A stretch of DNA of 64,000 bases from an uncultured Parabacteroides sp. (GCA_949296075.1 CASFNG010000009.1:62001-126000); one strand, 5' to 3'; shown: positions 1 through 11,980, counted from the stretch's first letter. The notes: generated from the sequence alone by a model not told the origin. Translations and numbers: made by a program.

Positions 1-58
1 TATCGCCGCCTCGGTGGAGGCGTTCGTGGACGCTATCAACAAGTTTATCGTGGAATAA
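1..58 (+). CDS. leuA: 2-isopropylmalate synthase, C-terminal end (partial)
   Basis: Only the last 18 codons are present, reading [18 protein letters not shown] and then TAA at 56-58. The ASVEAxxxAINK ending is typical of the C-terminal regulatory domain of LeuA. The gene lies 19 nt upstream of leuC in the same direction, as expected for the first leu-specific enzyme of the operon. The identification rests on this short tail and on context. Confidence 0.65.
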   Translation, partial: IAASVEAFVDAINKFIVE

Positions 59-77
59 TAAAGAAGGAGATACGACA

Positions 78-1475
78 ATGAGCAAGACGTTATTTGAGAA
101 AATCTGGGACAAGCATGTGGTGGACACGCTGCCCGACGGGACGATCCAGTTGTATATCGACCGCTTGTATTGTCATGAGGTGACCAGTCCGCAGGCTTTC
201 GCCGGGCTGCGTGCGCGCGGCTTGAAGCCGTTCCGCCCGGGACAGATCACCTGTATGCCGGATCATAACATACCGACCTTGAACCAGGATAAGCCGATCG
301 AGGATCCGGTATCCCGTAACCAGGTGGATACGTTAGAGGAGAACGCCCGGTTCTTCGGGCTGACCTATTACGGGCTCCGCCACCCGAAGAACGGGATTAT
401 CCACGTCGTGGGGCCGGAGACGGGGCTCACGCAGCCGGGGATGACCATCGTTTGCGGCGACTCGCATACATCCACCCACGGGGCTATGGGGGCGATCGCC
501 TTCGGTATCGGCACGAGCGAGGTGGAGATGACCTTGGCTACCCAATGTATCATGCAGCGTAAGCCGAAGACGATGCGTATCACCTTGGATGGCTCGCGTA
601 AGCCGGGCGTGACGGCGAAAGACATCGCGCTCTACATCATCAGCAAGATGACGACCAGCGGGGCGACCGGCTATTTCGTGGAGTACGCGGGCGAGGCGAT
701 CCGTAACACGACGATGGAAGAGCGGCTCACGATCTGTAATCTTTCTATCGAGATGGGTGCCCGCGGAGGTATGATCGCCCCGGATGAGGTGACGTTCGCT
801 TACCTGAAGGATCGGGAGTTCGCTCCCCGTGGTGAGGAATGGGAGCGGAAACGTAAGGAGTGGAGCCAGTTGTATAGTGACCCGGACGCGCGCTTCGACA
901 AGGAGATCATATTCCATGCGGAGGATATTGAGCCGATGGTTACCTACGGTACGAACCCCGGCATGGGCATGGGGATCCGGGAACATATCCCCTCATTGGA
1001 AAGTGTCGATGAGGCCGGGCGTATCTCTTACAAGAAGTCGTTGGATTATATGGGATTCAAGCCGGGCGAGCCGATGCTGGGCAAACCGGTCGACTATGTG
1101 TTCTTAGGTAGTTGCACGAACGGGCGTATCGAGGACTTCCGGGCGTTCGCCTCGTTGGTGAAGGGACGGAAGAAAGCCGACGGCGTGACGGTCTGGTTGG
1201 TGCCGGGAAGTTGGCAGGTAGAGCGCCAGATCCGTGCCGAGGGATTAGATAAGATCTTGGAAGAGGCGGGATTCACCCTGCGTCAGCCGGGATGTTCCGC
1301 TTGCCTGGCGATGAACGAGGATAAGGTGCCCGCTGGGAAATATGCCGTATCGACCTCCAATCGCAATTTCGAGGGGCGGCAAGGACCCGGGGCACGCACG
1401 ATATTGGCGGGTCCCTTGGTGGCGGCCGCCGCTGCCGTGACGGGCAAGATCACGGATCCGAGAGAATTGATGTAA
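78..1475 (+). CDS. leuC: 3-isopropylmalate dehydratase large subunit
   Basis: Cytoplasmic 4Fe-4S aconitase-family subunit that with LeuD isomerises 2-isopropylmalate to 3-isopropylmalate in leucine synthesis. The 465-residue length is normal. The three cluster-binding cysteines are visible: Cys346 in GSCTNGR and Cys406/Cys409 in GCSAC. The substrate-site motif [11 protein letters not shown] is present near residue 128. AAGAAGGAG is a good ribosome binding site just before the ATG. It lies between the end of leuA and leuD, and the spacing of about 20-25 nt on both sides indicates one transcript. Confidence 0.97.
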   Translation: MSKTLFEKIWDKHVVDTLPDGTIQLYIDRLYCHEVTSPQAFAGLRARGLKPFRPGQITCMPDHNIPTLNQDKPIEDPVSRNQVDTLEENARFFGLTYYGLRHPKNGIIHVVGPETGLTQPGMTIVCGDSHTSTHGAMGAIAFGIGTSEVEMTLATQCIMQRKPKTMRITLDGSRKPGVTAKDIALYIISKMTTSGATGYFVEYAGEAIRNTTMEERLTICNLSIEMGARGGMIAPDEVTFAYLKDREFAPRGEEWERKRKEWSQLYSDPDARFDKEIIFHAEDIEPMVTYGTNPGMGMGIREHIPSLESVDEAGRISYKKSLDYMGFKPGEPMLGKPVDYVFLGSCTNGRIEDFRAFASLVKGRKKADGVTVWLVPGSWQVERQIRAEGLDKILEEAGFTLRQPGCSACLAMNEDKVPAGKYAVSTSNRNFEGRQGPGARTILAGPLVAAAAAVTGKITDPRELM

Positions 1476-1500
1476 CGATTAATTAAAACGAAATCCAAAG

Positions 1501-2094
1501 ATGAAAACGAAATTCAATATAATCACGAGTACCTGCGTGCCTCTTCCCTTGGAGAATATAGACACGGATCAGATCATCCCGGCGCGTTTCCTGAAGGCGA
1601 CGACGCGGGAGGGCTTCGGCGAGAACCTGTTTCGCGATTGGCGTTATGATAAGGAGGGGAACAAGATCAAGTCGTTTGTCTTGAACGATCCTACCTATGG
1701 TGGGCAGATATTGGTGGCAGGCAAGAACTTTGGCTCGGGTTCCAGCCGGGAGCATGCGGCTTGGGCGATCGCAGATTATGGTTTCCGTGTGGTGGTATCC
1801 AGCTTTTTCGCGGATATTCATAAGAACAATGAGCTCAATAATTTCGTGCTTCCCGTGGTGGTCTCGGAGTCTTTTCTCGCCGAGTTGTTTGATTCGATCT
1901 ATAAAGATCCGAAAACGGAGGTGGAGGTGAACCTGCCGGAGCAGACCATCACGAACAAGGCGACGGGAAAGAGTGAGCGTTTCGAGATCAACGCATATAA
2001 AAAGGACTGCCTGATCAATGGCTTGGATGATATAGATTATCTGTTGGCTAACAAATCAAAGATAGAGGCTTACGAGGCCGCCCGTGGATTATGA
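1501..2094 (+). CDS. leuD: 3-isopropylmalate dehydratase small subunit
   Basis: Swivelling-domain partner of LeuC, 197 residues, the usual length. It starts with the typical [16 protein letters not shown] segment and has the [12 protein letters not shown] motif near residue 80, which contacts substrate. The stop codon overlaps the start of the next gene (ATGA at 2091-2094), so the following synthase is translationally coupled. Confidence 0.96.
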   Translation: MKTKFNIITSTCVPLPLENIDTDQIIPARFLKATTREGFGENLFRDWRYDKEGNKIKSFVLNDPTYGGQILVAGKNFGSGSSREHAAWAIADYGFRVVVSSFFADIHKNNELNNFVLPVVVSESFLAELFDSIYKDPKTEVEVNLPEQTITNKATGKSERFEINAYKKDCLINGLDDIDYLLANKSKIEAYEAARGL

Positions 2095-3608
2095 TAGAGA
2101 TCATGGATACGACGCTCCGGGATGGGGAGCAGACATCGGGAGTCTCTTTCGCCGCCCACGAGAAGTTGAACATCGTCCAGGTGTTGCTTAACGAGTTGGG
2201 CGTGGACCGGGTGGAGATCGCTTCCGCCCGTGTCTCCGAAGGGGAGTTCGAGGCGGTGAGGAAAGTCGCCGCCTGGGCAGCCCGATCCGGCAACTTGGAT
2301 AAATTGGAGGTACTGGGTTTCGTGGACGGTACGGTATCGCTCGACTGGATCGAGTCGGCGGGATGCCGTGTCGTGAACCTGCTTTGCAAGGGCTCTTACA
2401 AGCACGTCACCGGACAGCTCGGAAAGACGCCGGAACAGCATATCGGGGATATTCGTGCCGTGGTCGAGGAGGCGGCGAAACGCCGGATCGACGTGAACAT
2501 TTATCTGGAGGATTGGTCGAACGGAATCAAGCATTCCCCGGAATATGTATTCCTCTTGATCGATTCGCTGAAGGATCTCCCTGTTTGTCGCTTCATGCTT
2601 CCGGATACCTTGGGCATCTTGAATCCGGCCAATACGTATGAGTATTGCAAGCAGATGGTGGATCGTTATCCGGGGTTGCGTTTCGACTTCCATGCGCACA
2701 ACGACTATGACTTGGCTGTCGCAAATGTTTTTTCGGCGATCCGTGCGGGAATCAAGGGAATCCACACGACAGTGAACGGTTTGGGTGAGCGTGCCGGAAA
2801 CGCGCCTTTGAGCAGTGTGCTCGCCGTCATCAAGGATCAGCTGGAAGAGGAGACTCGTTTGCGCGAGGAGAAGATCAACCGGGTCAGCAGGCTGGTGGAG
2901 ACTTACTCGGGTGTCCATATACCGCCTAACAAACCGATCATCGGAGAGCACGTATTTACGCAATGCGCCGGTGTGCACGCCGACGGCGATAGCAAGAACA
3001 ATCTCTACTGTAACGACCTGCTTCCCGAGCGTTTCGGACGCGTCCGGGAGTATGCCTTAGGAAAGACCTCCGGAAAGGCGAATATCCGCAAGAACCTGGA
3101 GGCGCTTGGCATTGATATGGATGAGCAGTCGATGCGTAAGGTGACGGAACGGATCATCGAGTTGGGCGACAAGAAAGAGATGGTTACCCAAGAGGATCTC
3201 CCTTATATTATCAGCGACGTGCTGCATCACGACAATCTGCTGGAGAACCAGCGTATACGGATCCTGAATTACTCGCTCTCGTTGGCGCAGGGGTTGAAGC
3301 CTGTGGCTACCTTGAAAATCGAGATCAACGGCGAGGCTTACGAGGAATCCGCCTCCGGTGACGGACAGTATGACGCTTTCGTGCGCGCCTTGCGCCGTAT
3401 TTACTCCCGGTTGAACCGTCCATTCCCGATGTTGACGAACTACTCTGTCTCCATCCCGCCGGGAGGACGTACCGACGCTTTCGTGCAAACGGTCATCAGC
3501 TGGAATTATGCCGGTGTCAACTTCAAGACGCGCGGCTTGGATGCCGACCAGACCGAGGCGGCGATCAAGGCGACACTGAAGATGCTGAACAAGATAGAGG
3601 AACAATAA
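2091..3608 (+). CDS. Second 2-isopropylmalate/citramalate-type synthase
   Basis: DRE-TIM metallolyase family enzyme of 505 residues. DTTLRDGEQ (residues 6-14) carries the catalytic Arg10 and metal ligand Asp11; HAHND (His201, His203) supplies two more metal ligands. A C-terminal LeuA-type regulatory dimer domain begins near residue 390. A leuA gene ends upstream in the same operon, so this is a second acyl-CoA condensing enzyme. By family it could condense acetyl-CoA with 2-oxoisovalerate (leucine) or with pyruvate (citramalate route to isoleucine). The very short N-terminus before DTTLRDGEQ and the absence of a fused LeuA-type leader resemble CimA-like members, but substrate cannot be fixed by eye. 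Confidence 0.85.
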   Translation: MIEIMDTTLRDGEQTSGVSFAAHEKLNIVQVLLNELGVDRVEIASARVSEGEFEAVRKVAAWAARSGNLDKLEVLGFVDGTVSLDWIESAGCRVVNLLCKGSYKHVTGQLGKTPEQHIGDIRAVVEEAAKRRIDVNIYLEDWSNGIKHSPEYVFLLIDSLKDLPVCRFMLPDTLGILNPANTYEYCKQMVDRYPGLRFDFHAHNDYDLAVANVFSAIRAGIKGIHTTVNGLGERAGNAPLSSVLAVIKDQLEEETRLREEKINRVSRLVETYSGVHIPPNKPIIGEHVFTQCAGVHADGDSKNNLYCNDLLPERFGRVREYALGKTSGKANIRKNLEALGIDMDEQSMRKVTERIIELGDKKEMVTQEDLPYIISDVLHHDNLLENQRIRILNYSLSLAQGLKPVATLKIEINGEAYEESASGDGQYDAFVRALRRIYSRLNRPFPMLTNYSVSIPPGGRTDAFVQTVISWNYAGVNFKTRGLDADQTEAAIKATLKMLNKIEEQ

Positions 3609-3631
3609 CTTTTCAAACAACCTAAATAGAA

Positions 3632-4693
3632 ATGAAACTGAATATAGCTGTACTCCCCGGCGACGGGATCGGCCCTGAGATCTCCGTGCAAGGCGTGGAG
3701 GTGATGAGCGCCATTTGTGAGAAGTTCGGGCACGAGGTCCATTACAAGTATGCCCTTTGCGGCGCTGACGCGATCGACAAGGTAGGCGATCCGTTTCCCG
3801 AGGAAACTTACCAGATTTGCAAGGAGGCCGACGCTGTCCTTTTCTCCGCCGTGGGTGATCCGAAGTTCGATAACGACCCGACTGCCAAGGTTCGTCCGGA
3901 ACAAGGCCTGCTGGCGATGCGCAAGAAGTTAGGGCTGTTCGCCAATATCCGTCCGGTGCAGACCTTCAAATGCCTGCTGCATAAGTCGCCTTTGCGCGCC
4001 GAGCTGGTAGAGGGCGCCGATTTCCTCTGCATCCGCGAGCTGACGGGCGGGATGTATTTTGGCGAGAAATACCAAGATAACGAGAAGGCTTACGATACGA
4101 ATATGTACACCCGCCCGGAGATCGAGCGTATCTTGAGGGTCGGTTTTGAGTACGCCATGAAGCGTAAGAAGCACCTGACCGTTGTCGACAAGGCCAACGT
4201 GCTCGCCTCTTCCCGTCTCTGGAGACAGATCGCCCAAGAGATGGCGCCCCTTTACCCGGAGGTGACCACCGATTATATGTACGTGGACAACGCCGCTATG
4301 CGCATGATCCAGGAACCTACCTTCTTCGACGTGATGGTGACGGAAAATACCTTCGGCGACATCCTCACCGACGAGGGCTCATGTATCAGTGGCTCGATGG
4401 GACTGCTTCCCTCGGCCTCCACGGGCGAGAGCACGCCGGTGTTCGAACCGATCCACGGCTCCTGGCCGCAGGCTAAAGGGCTGAATATCGCGAATCCCTT
4501 GGCGCAGATCCTGTCGGTGGCGATGCTGTTCGAGTATTTCGACCTCAAGGAAGAGGGCGCGTTGATCCGTGAGGCGGTGGATGCCTCCCTCGACGCGAAT
4601 GTGCGTACCCCGGAGATCCAGGTAGAAGGCGGAGCGAAATATGGCACCAAGGAGGTCGGCGGTTGGATCGTTGACTATATCAAACGGAAATAA
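3632..4693 (+). CDS. leuB: 3-isopropylmalate dehydrogenase
   Basis: NAD-dependent oxidative decarboxylase for the third leucine-specific step; 353 residues, normal for the family. Seen: GDGIGPEIS at the N-terminus, the [11 protein letters not shown] substrate loop, the Lys/Asp pair in VDKANVL and VDNAAM, and the signature [13 protein letters not shown]. It is the last gene of the operon, 23 nt after the synthase, and is followed by a strong terminator. Confidence 0.97.
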   Translation: MKLNIAVLPGDGIGPEISVQGVEVMSAICEKFGHEVHYKYALCGADAIDKVGDPFPEETYQICKEADAVLFSAVGDPKFDNDPTAKVRPEQGLLAMRKKLGLFANIRPVQTFKCLLHKSPLRAELVEGADFLCIRELTGGMYFGEKYQDNEKAYDTNMYTRPEIERILRVGFEYAMKRKKHLTVVDKANVLASSRLWRQIAQEMAPLYPEVTTDYMYVDNAAMRMIQEPTFFDVMVTENTFGDILTDEGSCISGSMGLLPSASTGESTPVFEPIHGSWPQAKGLNIANPLAQILSVAMLFEYFDLKEEGALIREAVDASLDANVRTPEIQVEGGAKYGTKEVGGWIVDYIKRK

Positions 4694-4749
4694 TCCTCCT
4701 TGAAAGAGGCGGGGAAGAAAACTGTTCTTCCCTCCTTTATTGACAGGGA

Positions 4750-4783
4750 AGCCGGGTAAGCCCATTCGCTTACCCGGCTTTTC
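4750..4783 (+). terminator. Terminator of the leu operon
   Basis: A perfect 12-bp stem (AGCCGGGTAAGC with GCTTACCCGGCT) with a 6-nt loop is followed by TTTT. It lies 57 nt after the leuB stop. The minus-strand side has no T run, so it serves the rightward operon only. Confidence 0.9.
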
Positions 4784-4826
4784 CGCTTGTTTCTCCGGGA
4801 GAGACGGGCCCGTTTCCTCTTTATTA

Positions 4827-5651
4827 TTATAATGTCATTTTCAGCAGCTCGTCGATCACCTCCTTGTCGTAGCCCATCTCCAAAGCCTTCTTGAAGTCGA
4901 GCGCGGCCGATTCTTTCTCGTATTGCGCTAATTTCACCTTTCCCCGCAGCACATACAGGGAGGCGGTCGGTTCGCTCTCCGCGAACACCCGGCTGATGTC
5001 GGTCATGGCTCTCCCGTTCTTCCCCATCAGGAAATAGAGATCCGCCCTGCCCTCGTACAGGCTCCATTCCCGGGGCATCTCGCTGATCAGGAAGTTATAG
5101 ATCCGTTCGCTCTCGGTGTAATTGCCCCGCAACTTCTCCAATATGGCATATCCTACGCGCCCCTTCACGGATCGCTCGTTCACCTCGACGATCTTCTCGA
5201 AATCCTCTTCCGCCAAGACGTAGTTCTTTTGCTGGAGGTAGAGCATCGCCCGGCAATAAAGCGCGTCTTGGTGATGCGGGTTCAGCGCGAGCAGCGTATT
5301 ATAGTCGCTCATCGCCTTTTCCAGCTCGCCCATCTCGGTATAGAGGCTGGCCCGGTTCTCCAAGATCGTCTCGTCGTTCGGTTGTTGGCTGAGCGAGGCG
5401 GTGTACGAGATCAACGCGTCTTGCAATTTCCCCTGCCGACGCTGGATCGTCCCGAGGTTCATCAGCAAGGCGTAGTTGTTCGGGTTGCCCGGCTCAAGGC
5501 GCATGGCGGCCCGCAGGCTCTCCTCCGCGGAGATCAGGTCGTTCTTATCGAGATAGTCATAGCTTTTCTCCACGAAATCGGCATACGACTGGGCGCGAGC
5601 GGCTGTTGTCGCCAAGGAAACGAATAAGATGAAAGATAGGAAAAGTCTCAT
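4827..5651 (-). CDS. Exported tetratricopeptide-repeat protein
   Basis: 274 residues. Residues 1-20 form a signal peptide ending in ARA. Most of the rest is a chain of about six TPR helices-turn-helices, with repeated A...Y..A/L..P patterns (for example NPNNYALLMNLGTIQRRQGK and NPHHQDALYCRAMLYLQQKN). TPR arrays bind partner proteins; the location here should be periplasmic. No catalytic domain is visible. It is a single gene, convergent with leuB and divergent from the MscS gene. The exact role is unknown. Confidence 0.85.
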   Translation of the reverse strand: MRLFLSFILFVSLATTAARAQSYADFVEKSYDYLDKNDLISAEESLRAAMRLEPGNPNNYALLMNLGTIQRRQGKLQDALISYTASLSQQPNDETILENRASLYTEMGELEKAMSDYNTLLALNPHHQDALYCRAMLYLQQKNYVLAEEDFEKIVEVNERSVKGRVGYAILEKLRGNYTESERIYNFLISEMPREWSLYEGRADLYFLMGKNGRAMTDISRVFAESEPTASLYVLRGKVKLAQYEKESAALDFKKALEMGYDKEVIDELLKMTL

Positions 5652-5713
5652 AGGATCTGGATATTTGCGATCAATTTACAATGTCGCGACAAAGTTACGC
5701 GATAAATCACTCC

Positions 5714-5744
5714 TTCGATAAGATTAAAAAACTTTATACCTTTG
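5714..5744 (+). promoter_or_regulatory. Bacteroidetes-type promoter of the MscS gene
   Basis: TTCG at 5714-5717, 19 nt, then TACCTTTG at 5737-5744, matching the TTTG-N19-TAnnTTTG consensus apart from one base in the upstream box. It would start transcription about 65 nt before the mscS ATG. Confidence 0.6.
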
Positions 5745-5814
5745 CTACAAATCGTAACTGTTTGGCGAAAATAGTTGTTATAGGTAGCATATAAACCCAT
5801 AAAAAGTATAGTTT

Positions 5815-6660
5815 ATGATATTATTAGATGCAGTTGTGGCAAATTCAAGAGTGGAGGCGGTCATCCGATCGTTGATCGAGAACGGCTCCCAGTTGGGGAT
5901 AACAGTCGTGAAGGCGTTGATCGTCTTCCTGGTAGGGCGGCTGATCATTAACCTGCTGAACAAGTTGTGCAGGAAGATCCTCGACAAGCGGAACGTGGAT
6001 CCCTCCGTGAAATCGTTCTTAGGGAGCCTGGTCAATGTCAGCTTGACGATCCTGTTGATTATCTCGGTGATCGGGGCATTGGGCGTACAGACCGCCTCGT
6101 TCGCGGCGTTGCTCGCTTCGGCCGGTGTAGCGATCGGTATGGCGTTGAGCGGTAACCTGTCGAATTTCGCGGGAGGGCTGATTATCCTCCTGTTCAAACC
6201 TTACAAGGTTGGCGATTATATCGAGGCGCAAGGGGTGGGCGGCACCGTGAAGGAGATCCAGATGTTCCACACCGTCTTGAACACGCCGGACAACAAGATG
6301 ATTTATATTCCTAACGGCTCGATGAGCAGTAACCTCGTTACGAACTTCAGCGCGCAGGATGTCCGCCGGGTGGATTGGACCTTCGGCGTGGAGTATGGGA
6401 GCGACTATGAGAAGGTAAGGCAGGTGATCGAGTCCGTCCTGGCGAAGGATGCCCGGATCTTGTCGACGCCGGCGGAACCTTTCATCGCCTTGAGCGCGCT
6501 GGCCGACAGCAGTGTCAACGTGGTGGTACGTGTCTGGGTGAAGAGCGCGGACTATTGGGATGTCTATTTCGGCATGAACAAGACGATCTACGCGACCTTC
6601 AACCAAGAGGGGATCGGGTTCCCGTTCCCGCAGCTCACGGTTCATCAGGCGAAGGATTGA
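5815..6660 (+). CDS. mscS: Small-conductance mechanosensitive channel
   Basis: MscS-family inner-membrane channel of 281 residues, close to the E. coli length, that opens on hypo-osmotic shock. Three hydrophobic segments occupy about residues 20-150; the third carries the pore-lining pattern FAALLASAGVAIGMALSGNL followed by NFAGGLIIL. A beta domain with FKPYKVGDYIE and an alpha/beta C-terminal domain follow. It is monocistronic: its own promoter lies upstream and a non-coding gap follows. Confidence 0.95.
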   Translation: MILLDAVVANSRVEAVIRSLIENGSQLGITVVKALIVFLVGRLIINLLNKLCRKILDKRNVDPSVKSFLGSLVNVSLTILLIISVIGALGVQTASFAALLASAGVAIGMALSGNLSNFAGGLIILLFKPYKVGDYIEAQGVGGTVKEIQMFHTVLNTPDNKMIYIPNGSMSSNLVTNFSAQDVRRVDWTFGVEYGSDYEKVRQVIESVLAKDARILSTPAEPFIALSALADSSVNVVVRVWVKSADYWDVYFGMNKTIYATFNQEGIGFPFPQLTVHQAKD

Positions 6661-6881
6661 CGCACCGACACCGGGATTCGTACGGGGAATGGATCCTTTC
6701 GTTCAAGAATCTTCGCGTTTGGTCGGTTACTCGCCAAGAGTTGGGCGGATTGTCCTAAAAAACGTATCTTTGCGAATCCCGGAATCGAATATCAGGCATT
6801 CGTGCCGATCAGACGATATTTCTGAACTTTATTTATTACTTTAGTATTATTGTTTATTGAAGATCAAGCAAAATGGCCAAG

Positions 6882-6920
6882 GCCCATCCTCTCGGTTCGA
6901 GAAGGATGGGCTTTGTTTTT
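6882..6920 (+). terminator. Rho-independent terminator
   Basis: GCCCATCCT pairs with AGGATGGGC, continued inward by CTCG/CGAG around a GTT loop, followed by TTTGTTTTT. It is 220 nt downstream of mscS. Either mscS has a long 3' UTR or a short RNA ends here. Confidence 0.8.
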
Positions 6921-7330
6921 CAGGGGATCCCGGTGGCGCCTCCACGATCCGTGTGTGGAAATTTTCCCCATTCCACGCCTTCTTCCACAATCCGCATCTC
7001 GCTTCCCGGATAGAATGTTTTATTTGTTCTCTTTTGATTATCAATGTATTGAGTGATAAATGTCGTTCTTTTTGAAATCTGGCATGAAGATTGCCCCTAT
7101 TGGGGCGAATTGATGTAAGAGAAAAATGGTTTTTGGTATTTGGTCCTTGAAAAGAGACAAAGACAGATGTTTGAGGAAACATTCGTCTATGGAAAACACA
7201 CGAATGAACATATTTATTGAGTAGATTAGATTTCCGGCCGTTTTGCCTGTGAAGGTAGAATGGTTTTCTCCAAAACATATAGTTTCATGATATTACTATA
7301 TAAATACACTGTTTACATTTTTAGTAGTTA
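6921..7330 (+). other. Gene-poor gap with candidate short transcript
   Basis: No convincing protein-coding gene is visible in these 410 bp. Frames here lack family resemblance and good start sites. One possible 32-codon ORF starts at 7126 (ATG after AAGAGAAAA) and ends with TAG at 7222-7224; its predicted peptide is basic and unrecognised. It lies between a sigma-54-like site at 7080 and a hairpin-plus-T-run at 7330, so the interval may encode a small RNA or peptide. Confidence 0.3.
7080..7095 (+). promoter_or_regulatory. Candidate sigma-54 promoter
   Basis: TGGCATG-AAGA-TTGC has the invariant GG and GC dinucleotides 10 nt apart and differs from the consensus TGGCACG-N4-TTGC at one base. The immediately following CCCCTATTGGGG can form a hairpin in the early transcript. 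No activator site was identified. Chance matches to this motif are possible. Confidence 0.4.
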
Positions 7331-7364
7331 ATCGTCCTGTTCGTGAGAATAGGACGATTTCTCT
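7330..7364 (+). terminator. Small hairpin terminator
   Basis: ATCGTCCT pairs with AGGACGAT across a 12-nt loop, followed by TTCTCTTT. With no protein gene just upstream on the plus strand, it supports the idea of a short transcript starting near 7107. Confidence 0.5.
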
Positions 7365-7365
7365 T

Positions 7366-7433
7366 TAAAAAAACATGACCCTGTTTCCGGCAAGCCTTCC
7401 GCGGGCTTTTCCCGAAACAGGGTCATGTTTTTT
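7366..7433. terminator. Bidirectional terminator
   Basis: ACATGACCCTGTTTC and GAAACAGGGTCATGT form a perfect 15-bp stem, with A runs before and T runs after it, so it reads as a terminator in both directions. On the minus strand it ends the lipoprotein gene whose stop is at 7449. Confidence 0.9.
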
Positions 7434-7448
7434 CAGATCCTCCCTCGC

Positions 7449-8282
7449 TTATGGCTCGGGCTTCTCGATCTTGCTTTTCAAGTAGGCTATTTTCTTTTCC
7501 GACTTCTCCTTCAGGGTCGTCATGTTCTGGATGTCGCTCAGTACGGTAGCTAAGTTGAACGTGCTTACCACCGCTTTCTTGTCGGCATCGGCCATATAGA
7601 TGACGTAGGGCTTTCCGCCCGTATATTCCACCTTGATGCGCTCGTCGGCGTTGTCGTAGATGAACTTCACGGCATCTATCCCGTGCTCGCCCTTGTAGGT
7701 CACCACCTCGGTGGTGCTACCCATGTCCTTGAAACGGTAGTTGATCCCGCCATCGTAGGGGATCGAGGCGGTCTCGGCGAATTGCCCGTCCTTGAGGCTC
7801 AGCCGTATTCCCGTGTGCTCGATAGGCCGTCCGCCATAATAGACGCTGGCGAGGTACATCTCGCCCTCCTCGCTCACCCCGCAACGGATGTAGCAACGCT
7901 GCACGTTCCGCTCGATCGTCTGCTGCTTCCAGATATAGTTGCCAATCTCCTCGTAAGCCGAGTCCTTCTCGAACACGAACCCTTTCTTCAGTCCTTCCAC
8001 CTCTTCCAGCTTGATGGGCAGGAGGCTGTCGCAGTACGCGATATTACGTTCGGCCTCTTTCATCTCCACCTCGCGCATGAGGCGCAATCCCTGCTTCAAT
8101 ACCTTCACCTCTTTCGGGTAGAGAGCCCGGAGACTGTCTATCTCGTTTTTCGCCCCGAACAGCTCATTTCTCTCGTACATCTCCCGTGCCTTGTCGAGCC
8201 GGGCCTGGGCGGCCTTCTCGTCGCCGGAGCAGCCAGCCAATAGGGCGGTGGCGAGCGCGGCGCAGATCATTAACTTTTTCAT
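7449..8282 (-). CDS. Lipoprotein of unknown function
   Basis: I take the start at 8282 (277 residues, [20 protein letters not shown]) because the lipobox LLAGC follows a normal lipoprotein signal sequence and GAGAAAGAG precedes the ATG; an upstream in-frame ATG would hide it. After Cys16 comes a charged helical stretch with heptad character (about 20-90), then a mixed alpha/beta region, and a basic/charged C-terminal helix. The family looks like a Bacteroidales-restricted surface or periplasmic protein; I do not recognise a function. It is divergent from the cca gene. Confidence 0.8.
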   Translation of the reverse strand: MKKLMICAALATALLAGCSGDEKAAQARLDKAREMYERNELFGAKNEIDSLRALYPKEVKVLKQGLRLMREVEMKEAERNIAYCDSLLPIKLEEVEGLKKGFVFEKDSAYEEIGNYIWKQQTIERNVQRCYIRCGVSEEGEMYLASVYYGGRPIEHTGIRLSLKDGQFAETASIPYDGGINYRFKDMGSTTEVVTYKGEHGIDAVKFIYDNADERIKVEYTGGKPYVIYMADADKKAVVSTFNLATVLSDIQNMTTLKEKSEKKIAYLKSKIEKPEP

Positions 8283-8332
8283 CTCTTTCTCGTTCAATAC
8301 GTTTGACGCCGCGAAAATACATGAATTTTGTG

Positions 8333-8340
8333 TATCTTTG
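8333..8340 (+). promoter_or_regulatory. -7 element of the cca promoter
   Basis: TATCTTTG fits TAnnTTTG and lies 30 nt before the cca start. A clear TTTG at -33 with 19-nt spacing is absent. Confidence 0.45.
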
Positions 8341-8370
8341 CGCTCTTTATTGATTTTGGGATACATAAAT

Positions 8371-9819
8371 ATGTATATAGACGAAGATGAGATATTGGCC
8401 CACATATCCGCCAAGCCTTTCCAGCTCATAGCGGAGGCGGCGGATGAATTGGGGGTCGAGGTGTATGTGATAGGCGGCTATGTCCGCGATATTTTCCTGA
8501 ACCGGCCGTCGAAGGATATTGATGTGGTGGCGGTAGGCAGCGGGATCGAGCTCGCCCGGCGGGTAGCCCGCAAGTTGGGGCGCGGGGCAAACCTCTCCGT
8601 GTTCAAGAATTTCGGAACGGCGCAGGTGAAGGCCGGCGACTTGGAACTGGAGTTCGTGGGGGCTCGGAAAGAGTCGTATAGCCACGACAGCCGTAAGCCG
8701 ATCGTGGAGGATGGGACCTTGGAAGACGACCAGAACCGGCGCGACTTCACGATCAACGCATTGGCTATCTGCCTGAATAAAGATCGCTATGGGGAACTGG
8801 TGGATCCTTTTGGCGGGCTCGATGACATGGATGAGCTCACGATCCGCACGCCGCTGGATCCGGATGTTACCTTCAGCGACGATCCGTTGCGGATGATGCG
8901 CGCCATCCGGTTCGCTACCCAGTTGGGGTTCTTCATCGAGCCGGAGACGTTTGATGCCATCAGCCGCAACCGCGAGCGTATCTCCATCATCTCCAAGGAG
9001 CGGATCGCTGACGAGCTGAACAAGATCGTGCTTGCCCCGAAGCCTTCTATCGGCTTTGATCTCTTGGACAAATGCGGGCTGCTCCCGCTCATATTCCCCG
9101 AGTTGTGTGCCTTGAAAGGGGTCGAGACAAGGGAAGGGATCGGGCATAAGGACAATTTCGCCCATACCTTGATGGTACTCGACCGCCTGAGCAAGACCTC
9201 GGATAACCTGTGGCTCCGCTGGAGCGCCCTGCTTCACGACATAGCCAAACCCGCCACGAAGCGGTTCGACCCCCGGTTAGGATGGACGTTCCACAACCAT
9301 AATTTTATCGGTGAGCGGATGATCCCGGGAATCTTCCGAAAGATGAAGCTGCCGATGAACGAGAAGATGAAATATGTGCAGAAGATGGTGAGCCTGCATA
9401 TGCGGCCGATCGCCCTTTCCGACGATGAGGTGACCGATTCGGCGATACGCCGCCTGCTGTTTGACGCGGGGGACGACATCGATGACCTGATGAAACTCTG
9501 CGAGGCCGACATCACGAGCAAGAATCCGGAGAAGGTTCGCCGCTTCTTGGAGAATTTCAGGAAAGTGCGCGAGAAGCTGGCGGACATCGAGGAGAAGGAT
9601 CGTGTGCGGAACTTTCAGCCTCCCGTGACAGGCGAGGAGATCATGCGTACCTTCGGCCTGCCACCCTCGCCACCCGTCGGCAAGCTGAAGGAGGCGATCA
9701 AGAACGCCATTCTTGACGGGGTGATCCCCAATGAGTACGAGGCGGCCCGCCGGTTCCTCATAGAGCAGGCGAAGACAATGGGACTGACCCCGGTGGAGAG
9801 CCCGGAAGGAGAGGGCTGA
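8371..9819 (+). CDS. cca: CCA tRNA nucleotidyltransferase
   Basis: Class II nucleotidyltransferase that adds or repairs the tRNA 3' CCA end. I use the ATG at 8371 (482 residues), which places the nucleotide-binding GGYVRD at residues 35-40 and the catalytic DID-type pair Asp49/Asp51 at the usual distance. RRDFTINAL and the EDLR-like [14 protein letters not shown] helix follow, then an HD domain (LLHDIAKP near residue 290). The enzyme matters here because the tRNA-Leu gene in this window lacks an encoded CCA. An upstream in-frame extension overlaps the divergent lipoprotein gene and is unlikely. Confidence 0.93.
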   Translation: MYIDEDEILAHISAKPFQLIAEAADELGVEVYVIGGYVRDIFLNRPSKDIDVVAVGSGIELARRVARKLGRGANLSVFKNFGTAQVKAGDLELEFVGARKESYSHDSRKPIVEDGTLEDDQNRRDFTINALAICLNKDRYGELVDPFGGLDDMDELTIRTPLDPDVTFSDDPLRMMRAIRFATQLGFFIEPETFDAISRNRERISIISKERIADELNKIVLAPKPSIGFDLLDKCGLLPLIFPELCALKGVETREGIGHKDNFAHTLMVLDRLSKTSDNLWLRWSALLHDIAKPATKRFDPRLGWTFHNHNFIGERMIPGIFRKMKLPMNEKMKYVQKMVSLHMRPIALSDDEVTDSAIRRLLFDAGDDIDDLMKLCEADITSKNPEKVRRFLENFRKVREKLADIEEKDRVRNFQPPVTGEEIMRTFGLPPSPPVGKLKEAIKNAILDGVIPNEYEAARRFLIEQAKTMGLTPVESPEGEG

Positions 9820-10007
9820 CGAAATAACGCGGCGCAAGGATGGACAACTTGTCAGATACGCCTCGGGAGCCGTGTCGGTTTCGTCCGAAATATTGTCAGT
9901 CCGCGGCATCCGGACCCGTTTGGCACGTTATTCGTATAGGTTAGGGCGTGCGCCGCGAGGGGCACGGATGAAAACGTAATATTATTAACATTTAAAATAC
10001 CAAGAAA
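9820..10007 (+). promoter_or_regulatory. groESL upstream control region
   Basis: The 188-bp gap has no gene. TTGTCAG occurs at 9849-9855 and 9893-9899, with a related GTGTCGG at 9872-9878, so the three boxes are spaced 23 and 21 bp, about two helical turns each. Downstream, TTTGGCACG at 9919-9927 equals a strong sigma-54 -24 box, but the matching -12 box is weak (TCGT rather than TTGC). The arrangement suggests an activator-controlled heat-shock promoter; this is inference. Confidence 0.4.
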
Positions 10008-10277
10008 ATGAACATTAGACCATTAGCAGACCGCGTGCTTGTAAAGCCGGCCGCTGCGGAAGAGAAGACATTAGGTGGAATCATTATTCCGGACTCCGCG
10101 AAGGAGAAACCTCTGAAGGGTGAGGTCGTAGCCGTAGGTAATGGAACGAAAGACGAGGAGATGGTTGTGAAAGTAGGCGACAACGTGCTGTATGGTAAAT
10201 ATGCCGGCACGGAGATCGAGCTGGATGGCGAGAGCTACCTGATCATGCGCCAGTCTGACGTTTTAGCTATCATTTAA
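10008..10277 (+). CDS. groES: Co-chaperonin GroES
   Basis: 89 residues, normal for Bacteroidetes GroES. It begins [19 protein letters not shown], has the mobile loop [18 protein letters not shown] near 17-35, and the roof-loop [17 protein letters not shown] ending. It forms the heptameric lid on GroEL. It lies 37 nt upstream of groEL. Confidence 0.98.
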   Translation: MNIRPLADRVLVKPAAAEEKTLGGIIIPDSAKEKPLKGEVVAVGNGTKDEEMVVKVGDNVLYGKYAGTEIELDGESYLIMRQSDVLAII

Positions 10278-10302
10278 TTCATTTCTGTAAAAAAACAAAT
10301 AA

Positions 10303-11955
<1,653 letters not shown>

Positions 11956-11980
11956 TCTGTTCCTGTGATTAATGATATGG

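Noticed and set aside
6847..7278. 143-codon minus-strand ORF in the gap after mscS
   Set aside because: It runs through a terminator stem, lacks a good start and has unnatural composition.
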